A stretch of 38,842 nucleotides of DNA. It comes from Myxococcaceae bacterium (GTDB lineage Bacteria; Myxococcota; Myxococcia; Myxococcales; Myxococcaceae). The notes under the pieces were generated by a model. That model ran no database searches. It had not been told where the DNA came from and saw nothing but the letters and a program-made list of their open reading frames with translations. The position numbers were made by a program, and so were the translations under genes. Shown in pieces: positions 1 to 10,304 of the stretch (positions within the stretch are counted from its first letter, which is position 1; every line of letters starts with the position of its first letter). The stretch covers positions 1 through 38,842 of the forward strand of contig JADGQZ010000296.1 in assembly GCA_017881345.1 (NCBI GenBank), written 5' to 3'.

Positions 1-722
1 AGGAGTCCTCCCGCGAGGGCCTGGAGGGCATCAGCCCCCGCTACATCCAGGACAAGATCAGCAACGCCCTGGTGAGCGACAAGGGCGAGGGCTGCATCAA
101 CCCCTTCATGGTGCTCAACGAGCTGGAGGCCGGCCTGAAGGGGCACAGCCTCATCTCCTCGGACGAGACCCGCAAGCGCTTCCGCGAGCTGCTCACCACG
201 GTGAAGCAGGAGTACGAGGACATCGTGAAGAACGAGGTCCAGCGGGCGATCAGCGCCGACGAGGACGCGATCGGCAAGCTCTGCGGCAACTACATCGACA
301 ACATCAAGGCCTACACCCAGAAGGAGAAGGTCCGGAACAAGTACACCGGTCTGTACGAGGAGCCGGACGAGCGGCTGATGCGGAGCATCGAGGAGAAGAT
401 CGACATCCCCGAGAGCCGCAAGGACGACTTTCGCCGCGAGATCATGAATTACATCGGCGCGCTGGCGGTGGACGGGAAGACGTTCAACTACCGGACCAAC
501 GAGCGGCTGCACAAGGCGCTGGAGCTGAAGCTCTTCGAGGACCAGAAGGACAGCATCAAGCTGAAGAATCTGGTCAGCTCGGTCGTCGACAAGGAGACCC
601 AGGAGAAGATCGACCTGGTCAAGGACCGGCTGATGAAGAACTACGGCTACTGCGAGATCTGCTCCACCGACGTCCTCAACTTCGTGGCCAGCATCTTCGC
701 GCGCGGGGACGCCAAGGAGTAG
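1..722 (+). CDS. prkA: PrkA-type serine protein kinase, C-terminal part (5' partial)
   Basis: The reading frame is already open at base 3 and has no start in the window, so this is the last ~240 residues of a longer protein (PrkA/YeaG is normally about 640-690 aa). The stretch [19 protein letters not shown] and the following acidic helical region match the C-terminal PrkA domain that follows the AAA+ module. Family knowledge: PrkA is a cytoplasmic AAA+ ATPase/serine kinase that works with YeaH and SpoVR in stationary-phase, nitrogen-starvation or sporulation-type responses. The stop at 720-722 lies 2 bp before the yeaH-like start and carries that gene's ribosome-binding site (AAGGAG at 714-719), so the two genes are co-translated. 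The GTG at 72 is an internal valine, not a start. Confidence 0.9.
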   Translation, partial: ESSREGLEGISPRYIQDKISNALVSDKGEGCINPFMVLNELEAGLKGHSLISSDETRKRFRELLTTVKQEYEDIVKNEVQRAISADEDAIGKLCGNYIDNIKAYTQKEKVRNKYTGLYEEPDERLMRSIEEKIDIPESRKDDFRREIMNYIGALAVDGKTFNYRTNERLHKALELKLFEDQKDSIKLKNLVSSVVDKETQEKIDLVKDRLMKNYGYCEICSTDVLNFVASIFARGDAKE

Positions 723-724
723 CG

Positions 725-1834
725 GTGTCGCTGAAGATCCATCAGGACCATTCGCGCTTCAAGCAGATCGTCCGCGGGAAGATCAAAGCCAACCTGCGAC
801 GGTACGTGCAGAAGGGCGAGATGCTGGGGAAGAAGGGGAAGGACACCATCTCCATCCCCATCCCCTTCATCGACATCCCCCACTTCAAGTACGGCCACAA
901 GGAGCAGGGCGGCGTCGGTCAGGGCGAGGGAGAGGTGGGCCAGCAGCTCAGCCCCGGCGCGGTGCAGCCCGGGGATGGGCACAAGGCCGGACAGGGGGAG
1001 GGAGACCACGCGCTCGAGGTGGACGTCAGCCTCGACGAGCTGGCCTCCATCCTCGGCGAGGAGCTGCAGCTCCCCAACATCGAGCGGCGGGGCAAGGAGC
1101 AGGTCGTCGCGCAGAAGATCAAGTACACCGGGGTCAACACCACCGGCCCCGAGTCGCTCCGGCACTTCAAGCGCACCTTCAAGCAGGCGCTGCGGCGACA
1201 GATCGCGCTCGGCACCTACGATCCGAAGATGCCGATCATCATCCCCACCCGGGAAGATCGGCGCTACCGCAGCTACCGGCTCCAGAACCTGCCCGAGACC
1301 AACGCGGTCATCGTCTACATGATGGACGTGTCCGGCTCGATGGGCGACGAGCAGAAGGAGATCGTCCGCATCGAGAGCTTCTGGCTCGATACCTGGCTGC
1401 GGCACCAGTACAAGGGCCTCGAGTGCCGCTACATCATCCACGACGCGGTGGCGCGCGAGGTGGACCGGGAGACGTTCTTCCACACCCGTGAGTCGGGCGG
1501 CACGATGATCAGCTCGGCCTACAAGCTCTGCCGGGACATCATCCGCGCCGACTATCCGCCGGGCAGCTGGAACATCTACCCCTTCCACTTCAGCGACGGC
1601 GACAACTGGAGCGCGGACGACACGCGGCACTGCATCGAGATGCTGAGGACCGACATCCTCCCGGCGGTGAACCAGTTCGCCTACGGGCAGGTGGAGAGCC
1701 CCTACGGATCTGGCCAGTTCATCAAGGACCTGCGCGAGACCGTGGGCGACTCGGAGAACGTGGCCCTCTCGGAGATCGCGGACAAGGACGCCATCTACCA
1801 GTCCATCCGCGACTTCCTCGGGAAGGGGCGCTGA
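725..1834 (+). CDS. yeaH: YeaH/YhbH family protein (DUF444, UPF0229), vWA-like
   Basis: A 369-residue soluble protein, somewhat shorter than E. coli YeaH (about 427 aa). A charged N-terminus is followed by a Gly/Gln-rich linker around residues 60-100, typical of the family. The MIDAS-like DxSxS motif sits at D201-S203-S205 inside MMDVSGSMG, and the DUF444 signature [11 protein letters not shown] follows about 60 residues later. These indicate a von Willebrand A-like metal-binding fold. The biochemical role is not settled; YeaH homologues are genetically and physically linked to the PrkA kinase and SpoVR. The GTG start is favoured by AAGGAG five bases upstream. The stop overlaps the next ATG by one base (TGATG at 1832-1836), so translation is coupled to spoVR. 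Confidence 0.93.
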   Translation: MSLKIHQDHSRFKQIVRGKIKANLRRYVQKGEMLGKKGKDTISIPIPFIDIPHFKYGHKEQGGVGQGEGEVGQQLSPGAVQPGDGHKAGQGEGDHALEVDVSLDELASILGEELQLPNIERRGKEQVVAQKIKYTGVNTTGPESLRHFKRTFKQALRRQIALGTYDPKMPIIIPTREDRRYRSYRLQNLPETNAVIVYMMDVSGSMGDEQKEIVRIESFWLDTWLRHQYKGLECRYIIHDAVAREVDRETFFHTRESGGTMISSAYKLCRDIIRADYPPGSWNIYPFHFSDGDNWSADDTRHCIEMLRTDILPAVNQFAYGQVESPYGSGQFIKDLRETVGDSENVALSEIADKDAIYQSIRDFLGKGR

Positions 1835-3327
1835 TGCCGAAGAGCCTCACCCCCCGGCTGGCGCAGCTCAAGGAGGAGATCGAGGGTTACGCCCGCGGGT
1901 TCGGGCTGGACTTCTTCGAGACCGTGTTCGAGCTGCTCGGCTACGACGAGCTGAACATGGTCGCCTCCTACGGCGGCTTTCCCAACCGCTATCCGCACTG
2001 GCGATGGGGCATGGAGTACGAGCAGCTGGCCAAGGGATACGAGTACGGGCTCAGCAAGATCTACGAGCTGGTGATCAACAACGACCCTTGCTACGCCTAC
2101 CTGCTGGAGTCGAACGCCGAGGTGGACCAGAAGCTGGTGATGGCCCACGTCTACGGGCACTGCGACTTCTTCAAGAACAACTTCTACTTCCAGCACACCA
2201 ACCGCCGGATGATGGACGAGATGGCCAACCACGCCACCCGCGTCCGGCGCTGGGTGGACAAGGTGGGCATCGAGAAGGTCGAGGACTTCATCGACCGGGC
2301 GCTCTCGCTCGAGAATCTCATCGACTACCACTCGCCCTACATCCGCCGCTCCCCGGACCCGAAGCGGGCCGAGCAGGAGGAGAAGAGCAACGAGCGGGTG
2401 GAGGGCTTCCGGGTCGACCGCGAGTACATGCGGGGCTACGTGAACCCGCTGGAGTTCCTCGAATCGCAGCGGAAGAAGGTCGAGGACGAGAAGGCGAAGA
2501 AGAAGCACTTCCCCGAGCGCGCGCAGCGCGACGTGCTCCTCTTCCTGCTGGAGCACGCGCCGCTCGAGCCGTGGGAGTTCGACGTGCTGGCCATCCTCCG
2601 CGAGGAGGCCTACTACTTCGCGCCCCAGGGCCAGACGAAGATCATGAACGAGGGCTGGGCCAGCTACTGGCACTCCACGATCATGACCCGGAAGGCGCTG
2701 ACCGCGGACGAGGTCATCGACTACGCTGACCACCACTCGGGCACCCTGGGCACTCGCCCCGGCGCGCTCAACCCGTACAAGCTGGGCATCGAGCTGTACC
2801 GGGACATCGAGGAGCGGTGGAACAAGGGGCGGTTCGGCAAGGAGTGGGACGAGTGCGATGACCTCAAGGCCCGCCGCGCCTGGGACAAGAATCTTGGATT
2901 GGGGCGGGAGAAGATCTTCGAGGTCCGCAAGCACTACAACGACGTCACCTTCATCGACACCTTCCTCACGCCGGAGTTCGCGATCGAGCAGAAGCTGTTC
3001 GTCTACGGGTTCAACGAGAAGCGGAACAGCTGGGAGATCCTCGACCGCGAGTTCCGCAAGGTGAAGAACAAGCTGCTCTCCCAGCTCACCAACTTCGGCC
3101 AGCCGATCATCGAGGTGGTGGACGGGAACTTCGAGAACCGGGGCGAGCTGCTCCTGGCCCACAAGCACGACGGGCAGGACCTCAAGCCGGACTACGCACG
3201 GGAGACGCTGCGGAACCTCCAGACCATCTGGCGGCGTCCGTGCAACCTGGTGACCAGGGTCGAGAACAAGGGCGTGTGCCTCCGATTCGACGGTCAGAAC
3301 CAGACCGAGAAGAAGGTGGACCTCTGA
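1834..3327 (+). CDS. spoVR: SpoVR family protein
   Basis: The 497 residues match the usual length of SpoVR/YcgB (about 470-510 aa). Diagnostic segments are visible: a central [13 protein letters not shown] block, an EGWASYWH block, the [24 protein letters not shown] region and an [10 protein letters not shown] segment near the C-terminus. The protein is cytoplasmic with no signal or membrane segment. SpoVR was named for spore cortex formation in Bacillus, but it is widespread in non-sporulating Proteobacteria beside prkA and yeaH. Its molecular activity is unknown. The GGAAGGGG before the ATG at 1834 is a strong ribosome-binding site, and the start overlaps the yeaH stop. The order prkA-yeaH-spoVR is the canonical arrangement. 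Confidence 0.95.
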   Translation: MPKSLTPRLAQLKEEIEGYARGFGLDFFETVFELLGYDELNMVASYGGFPNRYPHWRWGMEYEQLAKGYEYGLSKIYELVINNDPCYAYLLESNAEVDQKLVMAHVYGHCDFFKNNFYFQHTNRRMMDEMANHATRVRRWVDKVGIEKVEDFIDRALSLENLIDYHSPYIRRSPDPKRAEQEEKSNERVEGFRVDREYMRGYVNPLEFLESQRKKVEDEKAKKKHFPERAQRDVLLFLLEHAPLEPWEFDVLAILREEAYYFAPQGQTKIMNEGWASYWHSTIMTRKALTADEVIDYADHHSGTLGTRPGALNPYKLGIELYRDIEERWNKGRFGKEWDECDDLKARRAWDKNLGLGREKIFEVRKHYNDVTFIDTFLTPEFAIEQKLFVYGFNEKRNSWEILDREFRKVKNKLLSQLTNFGQPIIEVVDGNFENRGELLLAHKHDGQDLKPDYARETLRNLQTIWRRPCNLVTRVENKGVCLRFDGQNQTEKKVDL

Positions 3328-3818
3328 GCCAGTCGCCGACACTGTCCTCGGCCGAGGTCCTGGTCCTCCGGCTCACCGTCGCCCCGGGCGCGCTGGCCCA
3401 GGCGGTGGAGGATGCCGGCCTGCCGGGGCTCCGGCTGTCGACGCACGACGGCACCGAGGTGACGTTCGGGGGCTCGAGGCTCCTCTTCCGGAAATCCGCC
3501 GAGGGCCTCCAGGCGGAGAGCCTGGTGGTCCGGGACGATCCGCAGGCGGCCTTCACCCTCCGGCTCCTCGCACCGCTCTTCCAGCGGCATCGGGGCGATC
3601 TGCATCTCCTGCTCTCGTGGGAGGGAGATGCCGAGCCCCGCGAGCTGCGCATCGTGGAGGGCAAGGCGGCCCCGACGCCCGCCGCCCCACCGGGACCTCG
3701 GGGTGCGCTCGCCACTGCAGAGGAGAAGGAGATCCGCCGCCTGCTCGAGGAGGCCCGGCGCCACTGGGAGGAGTACCAGCGGCTCAAGGCCGAGGCCGGC
3801 AAGAGCGACGCGCCCTAG
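3276..3818 (+). CDS. Conserved-looking hypothetical protein, fourth gene of the prkA operon
   Basis: I do not recognise a family. The start is uncertain. GTG 3276 (weak AAGGG upstream) gives 180 aa and overlaps spoVR by 52 bp; GTG 3240 is also open; CTG 3324 would overlap the spoVR stop as CTGA and has GAAGGTGGA just upstream. The part that looks genuinely encoded begins near [12 protein letters not shown]. It has an N-terminal region of alternating hydrophobic strands ([31 protein letters not shown]), a Pro/Ala-rich linker, and a charged C-terminal helix ([26 protein letters not shown]) likely to form a coiled coil. There is no signal peptide or membrane segment. Its position directly behind spoVR, with no gap, suggests it works with the PrkA/YeaH/SpoVR module. 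Confidence 0.65.
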   Translation: MPPIRRSEPDREEGGPLSQSPTLSSAEVLVLRLTVAPGALAQAVEDAGLPGLRLSTHDGTEVTFGGSRLLFRKSAEGLQAESLVVRDDPQAAFTLRLLAPLFQRHRGDLHLLLSWEGDAEPRELRIVEGKAAPTPAAPPGPRGALATAEEKEIRRLLEEARRHWEEYQRLKAEAGKSDAP

Positions 3819-3821
3819 GGA

Positions 3822-3840
3822 GGCATCCGGGGGGCATGCC
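3822..3840. terminator. Weak inverted repeat after the prkA-yeaH-spoVR operon
   Basis: GGCAT and ATGCC pair across a 9-base G-rich loop three bases after the stop codon at 3818. There is no T-run, so this is at best a weak or Rho-assisted transcription end between convergent genes. The stem is only five pairs. Confidence 0.2.
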
Positions 3841-3957
3841 GCGAGCCGCGAGCGGCCGTACCGGATCCGGACGATCTGCCCGCCGGGCAGCGGACCGGAC
3901 TGGACCATGGATCGGCGCGCCGGGGATCCAGCGACGGCTCGGTGATCGGCACGGGCG

Positions 3958-4227
3958 TCAGTTCGCGTGAGCGGCTGTGGTCGGGGCGGGCGGCACCGGG
4001 GTGACCGCCTTGCCTTCGTCGATCGCCTTCATCACTGCCTTGTTCTGCGACTCCTGCGCCTGGCGCTGCTCGTCGCTGGCGATCCCGTACTGCCCGTTCT
4101 TCGCGGCAGCATCGGAGCTCTGCTGGTGCTGCTCCGCCTTGTGTTGCTCCTGAGCCGACGTCGTCGTCGCGCAGCCTGCGCCCATCAGAGCGATTGAAAC
4201 CGCGACCATCGTGAACGAACGAATCAT
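3958..4227 (-). CDS. Small lipoprotein, Gln/Ala-rich
   Basis: An 89-residue protein with an N-terminal signal (MIRSFTMVAVSIALMGAGC) ending at a probable lipidated Cys19. The box is loose, with G-A-G before the Cys instead of the usual L-A/S-G/A. The mature part is hydrophilic, rich in Gln, Ala and Lys, and probably one helix, followed by a short Pro/Thr/Ala tail. GAGG eight bases before the ATG is a reasonable ribosome-binding site. It is monocistronic, convergent with the operon to its left, and has its own AT-richer upstream region. No family recognised; a small periplasmic or outer-membrane-tethered stress-type lipoprotein is the simplest reading. Confidence 0.75.
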   Translation of the reverse strand: MIRSFTMVAVSIALMGAGCATTTSAQEQHKAEQHQQSSDAAAKNGQYGIASDEQRQAQESQNKAVMKAIDEGKAVTPVPPAPTTAAHAN

Positions 4228-4334
4228 TGGTGTGCCTCAGTGTGTGTATGTGCGGAAGCACCGTACGCTCTTCCCGCAAACCTGCTTGATGGCTTCAATC
4301 TGGCTCCCAAGCGCCTGGTTTTGTTGAAGCGCAG

Positions 4335-4363
4335 ATCAAACAGGATAACAAGAATTCCTTGAA
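4335..4363 (-). promoter_or_regulatory. Candidate sigma70-like promoter for the 3958-4227 lipoprotein
   Basis: On the minus strand TTCAAG (4363-4358) and TTTGAT (4340-4335) are separated by 17 bp. The matches to consensus are only 3/6 and 4/6. The stretch around 4310-4370 is clearly more AT-rich than the surroundings, which supports a promoter region. The rest of 4228-4475 shows no gene. Confidence 0.3.
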
Positions 4364-4475
4364 ACCAGGATCCGGCGTCGGTGTTCGTCGATGGGACGGG
4401 GGTTCCCACAACTGCCCGCCCCGGGGCTCGTGAGCGCCAGGAGTCGCTGGCACGGATGCTGCTCACCAGCCCTCC

Positions 4476-6860
4476 ATGGGCTCCCTCGTCGACGACCTCC
4501 GCGCGGCGCTTCGCTCGCTGCGCCACGCACGGTCGTTCGCGGTGTTCGTCGTGCTGTCGCTCGCGCTGGGCATCGGCGCGAGCGTCACGCTCTTCGCGCT
4601 GGTCGATGGCGTGCTCCTGCGTCCTCTGCCCTACCCCGCCCCGGAATCTCTCGTCGCCTTCCGGAGCGAGCAGTCGTACCCCGACGTGGAGGACCTCCGG
4701 ACGCAGGTGGCGGGACTCGAGGCGCTGGGAGCGTACGCGGCCTGGCCCGCCGACGTGCTGGAGGGAGACGAGGCCGTCCAGATTCCGGCGGCGCTGGTGA
4801 GCGGTGACCTCCTCCGTGCCTTCGCCGTCCCCGCGGCGGCCGGGCGGCTACTCGTTCCATCCGATGATCGGAAGGGCGCCGACCCGGTGGTGGTGGTGAC
4901 GGACGGCTTCGCCCGGGCTCGGGGCGGTGTGGCGCTGCTCGGCCGGAGCCTCAGCCTGAGCGGGAGGCCGTTCCGGGTGCTGGGCATCCTGCCGCCGCGG
5001 TTCCAGCTGCCGCTCTCCGAGGCGCAGATCCTCGTGCCGATGCAGGTGGGCTACCCCGAGGCGGCCAAGGCCCGGGTCGCGCATTTCATGTCCACCGCCG
5101 CCCGGCTCCGCGCCGGCACGAGCCTCGCCAGCGCACAGGCCGAGGTGGATGCCGCCGGGCGCCGCATCGCGGAGCTCTACCCCGAGGCGAACCGCGGCCG
5201 GACCTTCCCGCTGATCTCGCTCAGAAGCCGGGTGACCGCGTCGGTCCGCGAGCCGCTGCTGCTTCTGTTCGGAGCGGTCTCGCTGCTGCTCCTCCTCGCC
5301 TGCACCAACTTCGCGAACCTCCTCCTCGCGCGAGGAGCGGCACGCGCGCCCGAGCTGACGGTCCGAGCGGCGCTCGGAGGAGACCGGAGCCGGCTGGTCC
5401 GCCAGCTGCTCGCCGAGAGCATGGTGCTCGCGGTGGCGGGCGGGGCGGTCGGGCTCGGGCTCGCCTGCTGGGCGGTGCCGCTGGTCCTGCAGCTCGCGCC
5501 GGAGACCCTGCCCCGCGCCGGAGAGGTCTCGGTGGACGCGCGGGTCGCGGCGTTCTCCTTCGCCGTCGCGGTGCTCACGGGCCTCGTCTTCGGCGCGGTG
5601 CCTGCGCTGCGGAGCGCACGGGTGGATCTCGCCTCGGCCCTCAGGACCGCCCGGCTTGGCGGAGCCCATCCGCGCCTGCGCCGGCTGCTGGTCGTCTCGC
5701 AGGTTGCCCTTGCGACCACGCTCCTCGGCTGCTCCGCGCTGCTGGTCCGGAGCCTGGTGGAGCTCCAGCACGTGCGCCTCGGCTTCGACCCGCGCCAGGC
5801 CGTCTCGCTCCGCATCGACCTCCCCGAGTCCCGGTACGCGCGGGTCCCGGAGCAGACGCGGTTCTGGGACCGCCTGCTCGAGGGCGTGCAGCAGCTGCCC
5901 GGGGTGGAGAGCGCGGGGTTCGTCAGCGAGCTCCCGCTCGCCGGCTCGAATCTGGAACACGACTACGCGGTCGCCCGTCGTGCTCCGCTCCCCGCGGGGT
6001 CCGAGCCTTCGGCCGGAGCACGGGTGGTGAGTCCCGGCTACTTCGAGGCGGCCCGGATCCCGGTGCTCCGGGGTCGGGCGCTGGATGCGCAGGACCGCGC
6101 CGGAGCGCCCCGGGCCGTGGTGGTCAACGAGGCCCTCGTCCGGGCCGAGTTCGCAGGGGTCGACCCGATCGGCGAGCGGATCCGCTTCGCCCGTGAGCCC
6201 TCCGACGCCTGGATGGTGATCGTGGGAGTGGTGGGGGACGTGAAGCACCTCGGCCTCGACCGACCCCAGGAGCCCACGCTCTACGTTCCTTACGCGCAGA
6301 ACACCAATCCCTGGCATCGGTGGGGCGAGCTGGTGGTCCGCTCGGGTGGCAATTCGACCTCGGAGCTGATCCGCGGCGTGCGCGACCGCGTCCGGGCGGA
6401 GGATCCGCTCCTGCCCATCACCCGGGTCCGCACAATGTCTGAGGTGGTCGACCGTTCGCTCGACACCCACCGGTTCGAGATGGGCGTCTTCGCCGCCTTC
6501 GCGCTCCTCGCGCTCCTGCTCTCGGCGACCGGGGTGTACGGCCTGGTGACCTACAGCGTGACCCGGCGCGTCCCGGAGATGGGCCTCCGGAAGGCGCTCG
6601 GTGCGCCCGCGAGGCGGGTCCTGGCGCTGGTGCTCGGCGAATCGACGTTCCTGGTGGGCGTGGGCCTGGTGCTCGGGCTGGCCGGAGCGGTGGCGGCCGG
6701 GCACCTCCTGCGCGGGCTCCTCTTTGGCATCGCGGCCGGTGACCCGATCTCGCTGTCGACGACCGGACTGGTCGTGCTCGCGTCCGGGTTGCTCGCCTCG
6801 GCGCTCCCGGCGATCCGCGCGGCGCGGGTCGAGCCGGGGGTCGCGCTGAGGGCGGAGTGA
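4476..6860 (+). CDS. ADOP-type ABC transporter permease (MacB/FtsX domains)
   Basis: A 794-residue inner-membrane protein with the architecture of the orphan permeases (ADOP) frequent in Acidobacteria and Myxococcota. An N-terminal helix carries the LSLALGIGASVTLFALVDGVLL signature (two parts, residues ~28-50), followed by a periplasmic MacB_PCD-like domain to ~residue 230. A first FtsX block follows (LLLFGAVSLLLLLACTNFANLLL... then AELTVRAALG-type coupling helix), then a second periplasmic domain and a C-terminal FtsX block with LRKALGAPARRV. No ATPase or HlyD-like adaptor lies beside it, so the substrate and energising partner are unknown. The start at 4476 (MGSLVDDLRAALRSL) is the family-typical N-terminus. 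It is transcribed divergently from the lipoprotein at 3958-4227. Confidence 0.88.
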   Translation: MGSLVDDLRAALRSLRHARSFAVFVVLSLALGIGASVTLFALVDGVLLRPLPYPAPESLVAFRSEQSYPDVEDLRTQVAGLEALGAYAAWPADVLEGDEAVQIPAALVSGDLLRAFAVPAAAGRLLVPSDDRKGADPVVVVTDGFARARGGVALLGRSLSLSGRPFRVLGILPPRFQLPLSEAQILVPMQVGYPEAAKARVAHFMSTAARLRAGTSLASAQAEVDAAGRRIAELYPEANRGRTFPLISLRSRVTASVREPLLLLFGAVSLLLLLACTNFANLLLARGAARAPELTVRAALGGDRSRLVRQLLAESMVLAVAGGAVGLGLACWAVPLVLQLAPETLPRAGEVSVDARVAAFSFAVAVLTGLVFGAVPALRSARVDLASALRTARLGGAHPRLRRLLVVSQVALATTLLGCSALLVRSLVELQHVRLGFDPRQAVSLRIDLPESRYARVPEQTRFWDRLLEGVQQLPGVESAGFVSELPLAGSNLEHDYAVARRAPLPAGSEPSAGARVVSPGYFEAARIPVLRGRALDAQDRAGAPRAVVVNEALVRAEFAGVDPIGERIRFAREPSDAWMVIVGVVGDVKHLGLDRPQEPTLYVPYAQNTNPWHRWGELVVRSGGNSTSELIRGVRDRVRAEDPLLPITRVRTMSEVVDRSLDTHRFEMGVFAAFALLALLLSATGVYGLVTYSVTRRVPEMGLRKALGAPARRVLALVLGESTFLVGVGLVLGLAGAVAAGHLLRGLLFGIAAGDPISLSTTGLVVLASGLLASALPAIRAARVEPGVALRAE

Positions 6861-6866
6861 CTGGCG

Positions 6867-7061
6867 CTACAGCTGCCCCGGCAGGACGCGGTCGGCGGCG
6901 ATCTCCCCGCGCTGATCGTGCTCGAAGGGCTGACCGAAGAGCTCGAGGCTGCGCTGGTGTGAGCGGAAGAGATCGACGATGAACTTCATCCGGTCGCCGA
7001 GGTTGCACCAGTCCGAGGCACGGCTGCCGGAGAGGCTCTCGGGCGAGGCGTGGGGATGCGC
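6867..7061 (-). pseudogene. Decayed C-terminal gene fragment, unknown family
   Basis: On the minus strand a 64-codon frame runs from just after a TGA (7062-7064) to a TAG at 6867-6869. It has almost exclusively G/C third positions and a well-composed peptide, including SRASDWCNLGDRMKFIVDLF and ending RVLPGQL. The only ATG (6989) would give just 40 aa and has no ribosome-binding site, so this looks like the surviving 3' end of a once longer gene rather than an intact small gene. I do not recognise the family. It lies in the 321-bp space between the ADOP permease and the methyltransferase; the remainder (7065-7181) shows nothing clear. Confidence 0.35.
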
Positions 7062-7181
7062 TCACCGAGCCCTAGATAGCCCAACGCCCGGGGGGAGCGG
7101 AACGGCGATTCAAGACTGTGGAGGCAGCCTTTGGCTTCAGCAGGAGCGTACAGTCGGGCCTCCAGTCAGCCGAGGAAGCCC

Positions 7182-7664
7182 GTGGACGAGGTCCAGAGCA
7201 AGCAGGGTGGAGCGCGGGTCAACCTCCCGCCGCCGCTGGTCTTCGTCGCGGCGCTGGTCGTCGGCGAGCTGGTGGATCGCTTCGTCGTGCGGTGGTCCGT
7301 GCCAGGTGGGGTCGCGGTCCGCATCGCGTTGTCGGCGCTGGCGGTCGTCGCAGCGCTGGCGATCGCCTTGCCGGCGATGGGCCTCTTCCGGAGGACCGGT
7401 CAGGATCCCAAGCCGTGGCAGCCGACCCCGGAGCTCGTGTTCGGAGGGCCCTACCGCTTCACGCGCAACCCGATGTACGTGGGCATGACGCTCCTCACGA
7501 TCGGCCTCGGGGCGGCGGCGGGCACGCTCTGGACCGTGCCGCTCGCGTTCGCGGCGCTCGGCGCGGTGCACGTGCTCGCCGTGCTTCCGGAAGAGCGGTA
7601 CCTGACGGCGAAGTTCGGCGAGCCTTACCTGCGCTACAAGGCACGCGTTCGCCGCTATCTCTGA
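7182..7664 (+). CDS. Isoprenylcysteine carboxylmethyltransferase (ICMT/PEMT-like) family membrane protein
   Basis: About 160 residues. Helices near residues 15-30 and 38-65 precede the family hallmark GPYRFTRNPMYVGM, then a long hydrophobic pair and the C-terminal EERYLTAKFGEPYLRYKARVRRYL-like box (given in pieces: EERYL and GEPYLRYKARVRRYL). These two motifs form the SAM and substrate site in the ICMT/phospholipid N-methyltransferase superfamily. The bacterial members methylate varied small or lipid substrates; the substrate here cannot be told. I chose GTG 7182 because GAGGAA lies just upstream; a TTG at 7131 would add 17 residues. It converges on the small membrane protein at 7693-7965 with only 28 bp between. 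Confidence 0.82.
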   Translation: MDEVQSKQGGARVNLPPPLVFVAALVVGELVDRFVVRWSVPGGVAVRIALSALAVVAALAIALPAMGLFRRTGQDPKPWQPTPELVFGGPYRFTRNPMYVGMTLLTIGLGAAAGTLWTVPLAFAALGAVHVLAVLPEERYLTAKFGEPYLRYKARVRRYL

Positions 7665-7668
7665 CCCC

Positions 7669-7693
7669 GGAGCTCGCGCTCCCCCCGGGGAGC
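7669..7693. terminator. Overlapping inverted repeats between convergent genes
   Basis: The 28-bp gap between two convergent stop codons is filled by GGAGC-TCGC-GCTCC (7669-7682) and the perfect palindrome GCTCCCCCCGGGGAGC (7678-7693). The two share their middle, so they are mutually exclusive hairpins. There is no T-run; a bidirectional or Rho-assisted terminator is likely. Confidence 0.35.
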
Positions 7694-7965
7694 TACCGTC
7701 GCGTCTGCGGAAGGATCGCGAGCTCGGACTCGGCCTCTCCGGGGCCCGTGTCCGTGCCGCCGTTCGCGATGCGGTGGAATGCGGCGGGCGCAACCGCATG
7801 GTCGGTGGCCGGAGCGCGCGCGGCCGCGGGACCGGCGGAGGGGGGTCGGGCGAGCACGGTCGCACCGCCGAGGAGGACGGCCACCCCGAGGATGGCGACC
7901 AGGACGGCCCGGGCGAGGCGGGTGGAGGTGTGCTGCGGCGTTTCCTCGTCAGGCATGAAGTCCAT
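7693..7965 (-). CDS. Small single-pass membrane protein
   Basis: 90 residues. A short acidic N-terminus (MDFMPDEETP) is followed by one hydrophobic segment at about residues 19-38 (RAVLVAILGVAVLLGG) and an Ala/Pro-rich exported or cytoplasmic tail. The ATG at 7965 has GGGAG at a good distance upstream, which decides this start against the much longer open frame that continues antisense to sdaAB. No family recognised. It is divergent from sdaAB across 178 bp that holds no gene but presumably both promoters. Confidence 0.6.
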   Translation of the reverse strand: MDFMPDEETPQHTSTRLARAVLVAILGVAVLLGGATVLARPPSAGPAAARAPATDHAVAPAAFHRIANGGTDTGPGEAESELAILPQTRR

Positions 7966-8143
7966 CGCGGTTCTCCCGGGCTGGGCCGGCCACGGGCCGG
8001 TCCGGGGCGAGGCTTCGTCGCCCTCGATCCAGGAAACGAAGTGCGGGCCCCGGGCTGGACATCGCACTGTCCCGCCGCCCAAGTTTCCCGGGGATCTGGC
8101 GCGTTCCGCCCCGGGTCTGGCAGAACGCCCCCAGGTTCCAGCG

Positions 8144-8812
<669 letters not shown>

Positions 8813-8819
8813 GGCGACG

Positions 8820-9677
<858 letters not shown>

Positions 9678-9689
9678 CGGCCCCGGCGT

Positions 9690-9701
9690 GGGCGTGCGCC
9701 C
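9690..9701. terminator. Short GC hairpin between convergent genes
   Basis: GGGCG-TG-CGCCC lies in the 40-bp space between the sdaAA stop and the stop of the minus-strand membrane protein. It has no T-run and is only five pairs, so the assignment is tentative. Confidence 0.2.
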
Positions 9702-9717
9702 GGCCCGGCGAGCTCCG

Positions 9718-10215
9718 TCAGACCGCCTGCCGGGCCACGGCGTGCCGGGTGCTCCGGAGCGCCCGCACGCCGACGACGACGAAGATGCCGAGCACGACGA
9801 GCTCGGCCACTCCGAAGGGAGGCTCGGTCTGCGTGGGCGCGAGCGCGTGGAGCGCGGGAACCTTCGCGAAGAGCTGGGCGACGAGGACGAACACGTTGAG
9901 CCAGAGCGCGAGCAGCGCGCCGACGACGTAGACCTGACCCCAGCGACCCTGCGCTTCGCGGCCGTACCGGGCCCAGAGCACCACCGCCAGCACCGCGAGC
10001 GAGACCGCACCCACGACGTGCGACGGCAGCAGCTCCCGGAAGGGGAAGAGGTAGCCGGTGACGCTGGTGGCGATCGTCGTGGCGAGGAACACCGCCGTCC
10101 AGCGCGGGAGCGGCTGGCCCCGGAAGATTCCCCAGACCACCACCAGCCCCGAGCCGATGCCGAGGAGGCTGATCGCGGTGTGCACCTGCGTCAACAGGAC
10201 GAGTCCTTCGCTCAT
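9718..10215 (-). CDS. Multi-pass inner-membrane protein, uncharacterised
   Basis: 165 residues with five predicted hydrophobic helices at about residues 8-30, 40-60, 65-85, 92-115 and 132-150. The N-terminal pattern VHTAISLLGIGSGLVVVWG and the SVTGYLFPF loop resemble a widespread proteobacterial family of small membrane proteins of unknown function. The start at 10215 is supported by GGAGG seven bases upstream; an earlier in-frame start would add 14 residues. It is the last gene of a loose minus-strand series (ADOP permease, GlsB-like, lipoprotein, this gene) with gaps of 28, 146 and 89 bp. Confidence 0.78.
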   Translation of the reverse strand: MSEGLVLLTQVHTAISLLGIGSGLVVVWGIFRGQPLPRWTAVFLATTIATSVTGYLFPFRELLPSHVVGAVSLAVLAVVLWARYGREAQGRWGQVYVVGALLALWLNVFVLVAQLFAKVPALHALAPTQTEPPFGVAELVVLGIFVVVGVRALRSTRHAVARQAV

Positions 10216-10304
10216 CGGCCGGCCCTCCAGTGAGCGCGCGACTCTACCGGCGGCCACACGGACGGTCTCAGGTCAGGGGCGAAGTTGCCTGGTTCACGAC
10301 ACCA

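Noticed and set aside
1795-3342. Minus-strand 515-codon frame opposite spoVR
   Set aside because: Shadow of spoVR; its Leu/Val/Asp-rich sequence is the reverse of biased codons and matches no family.
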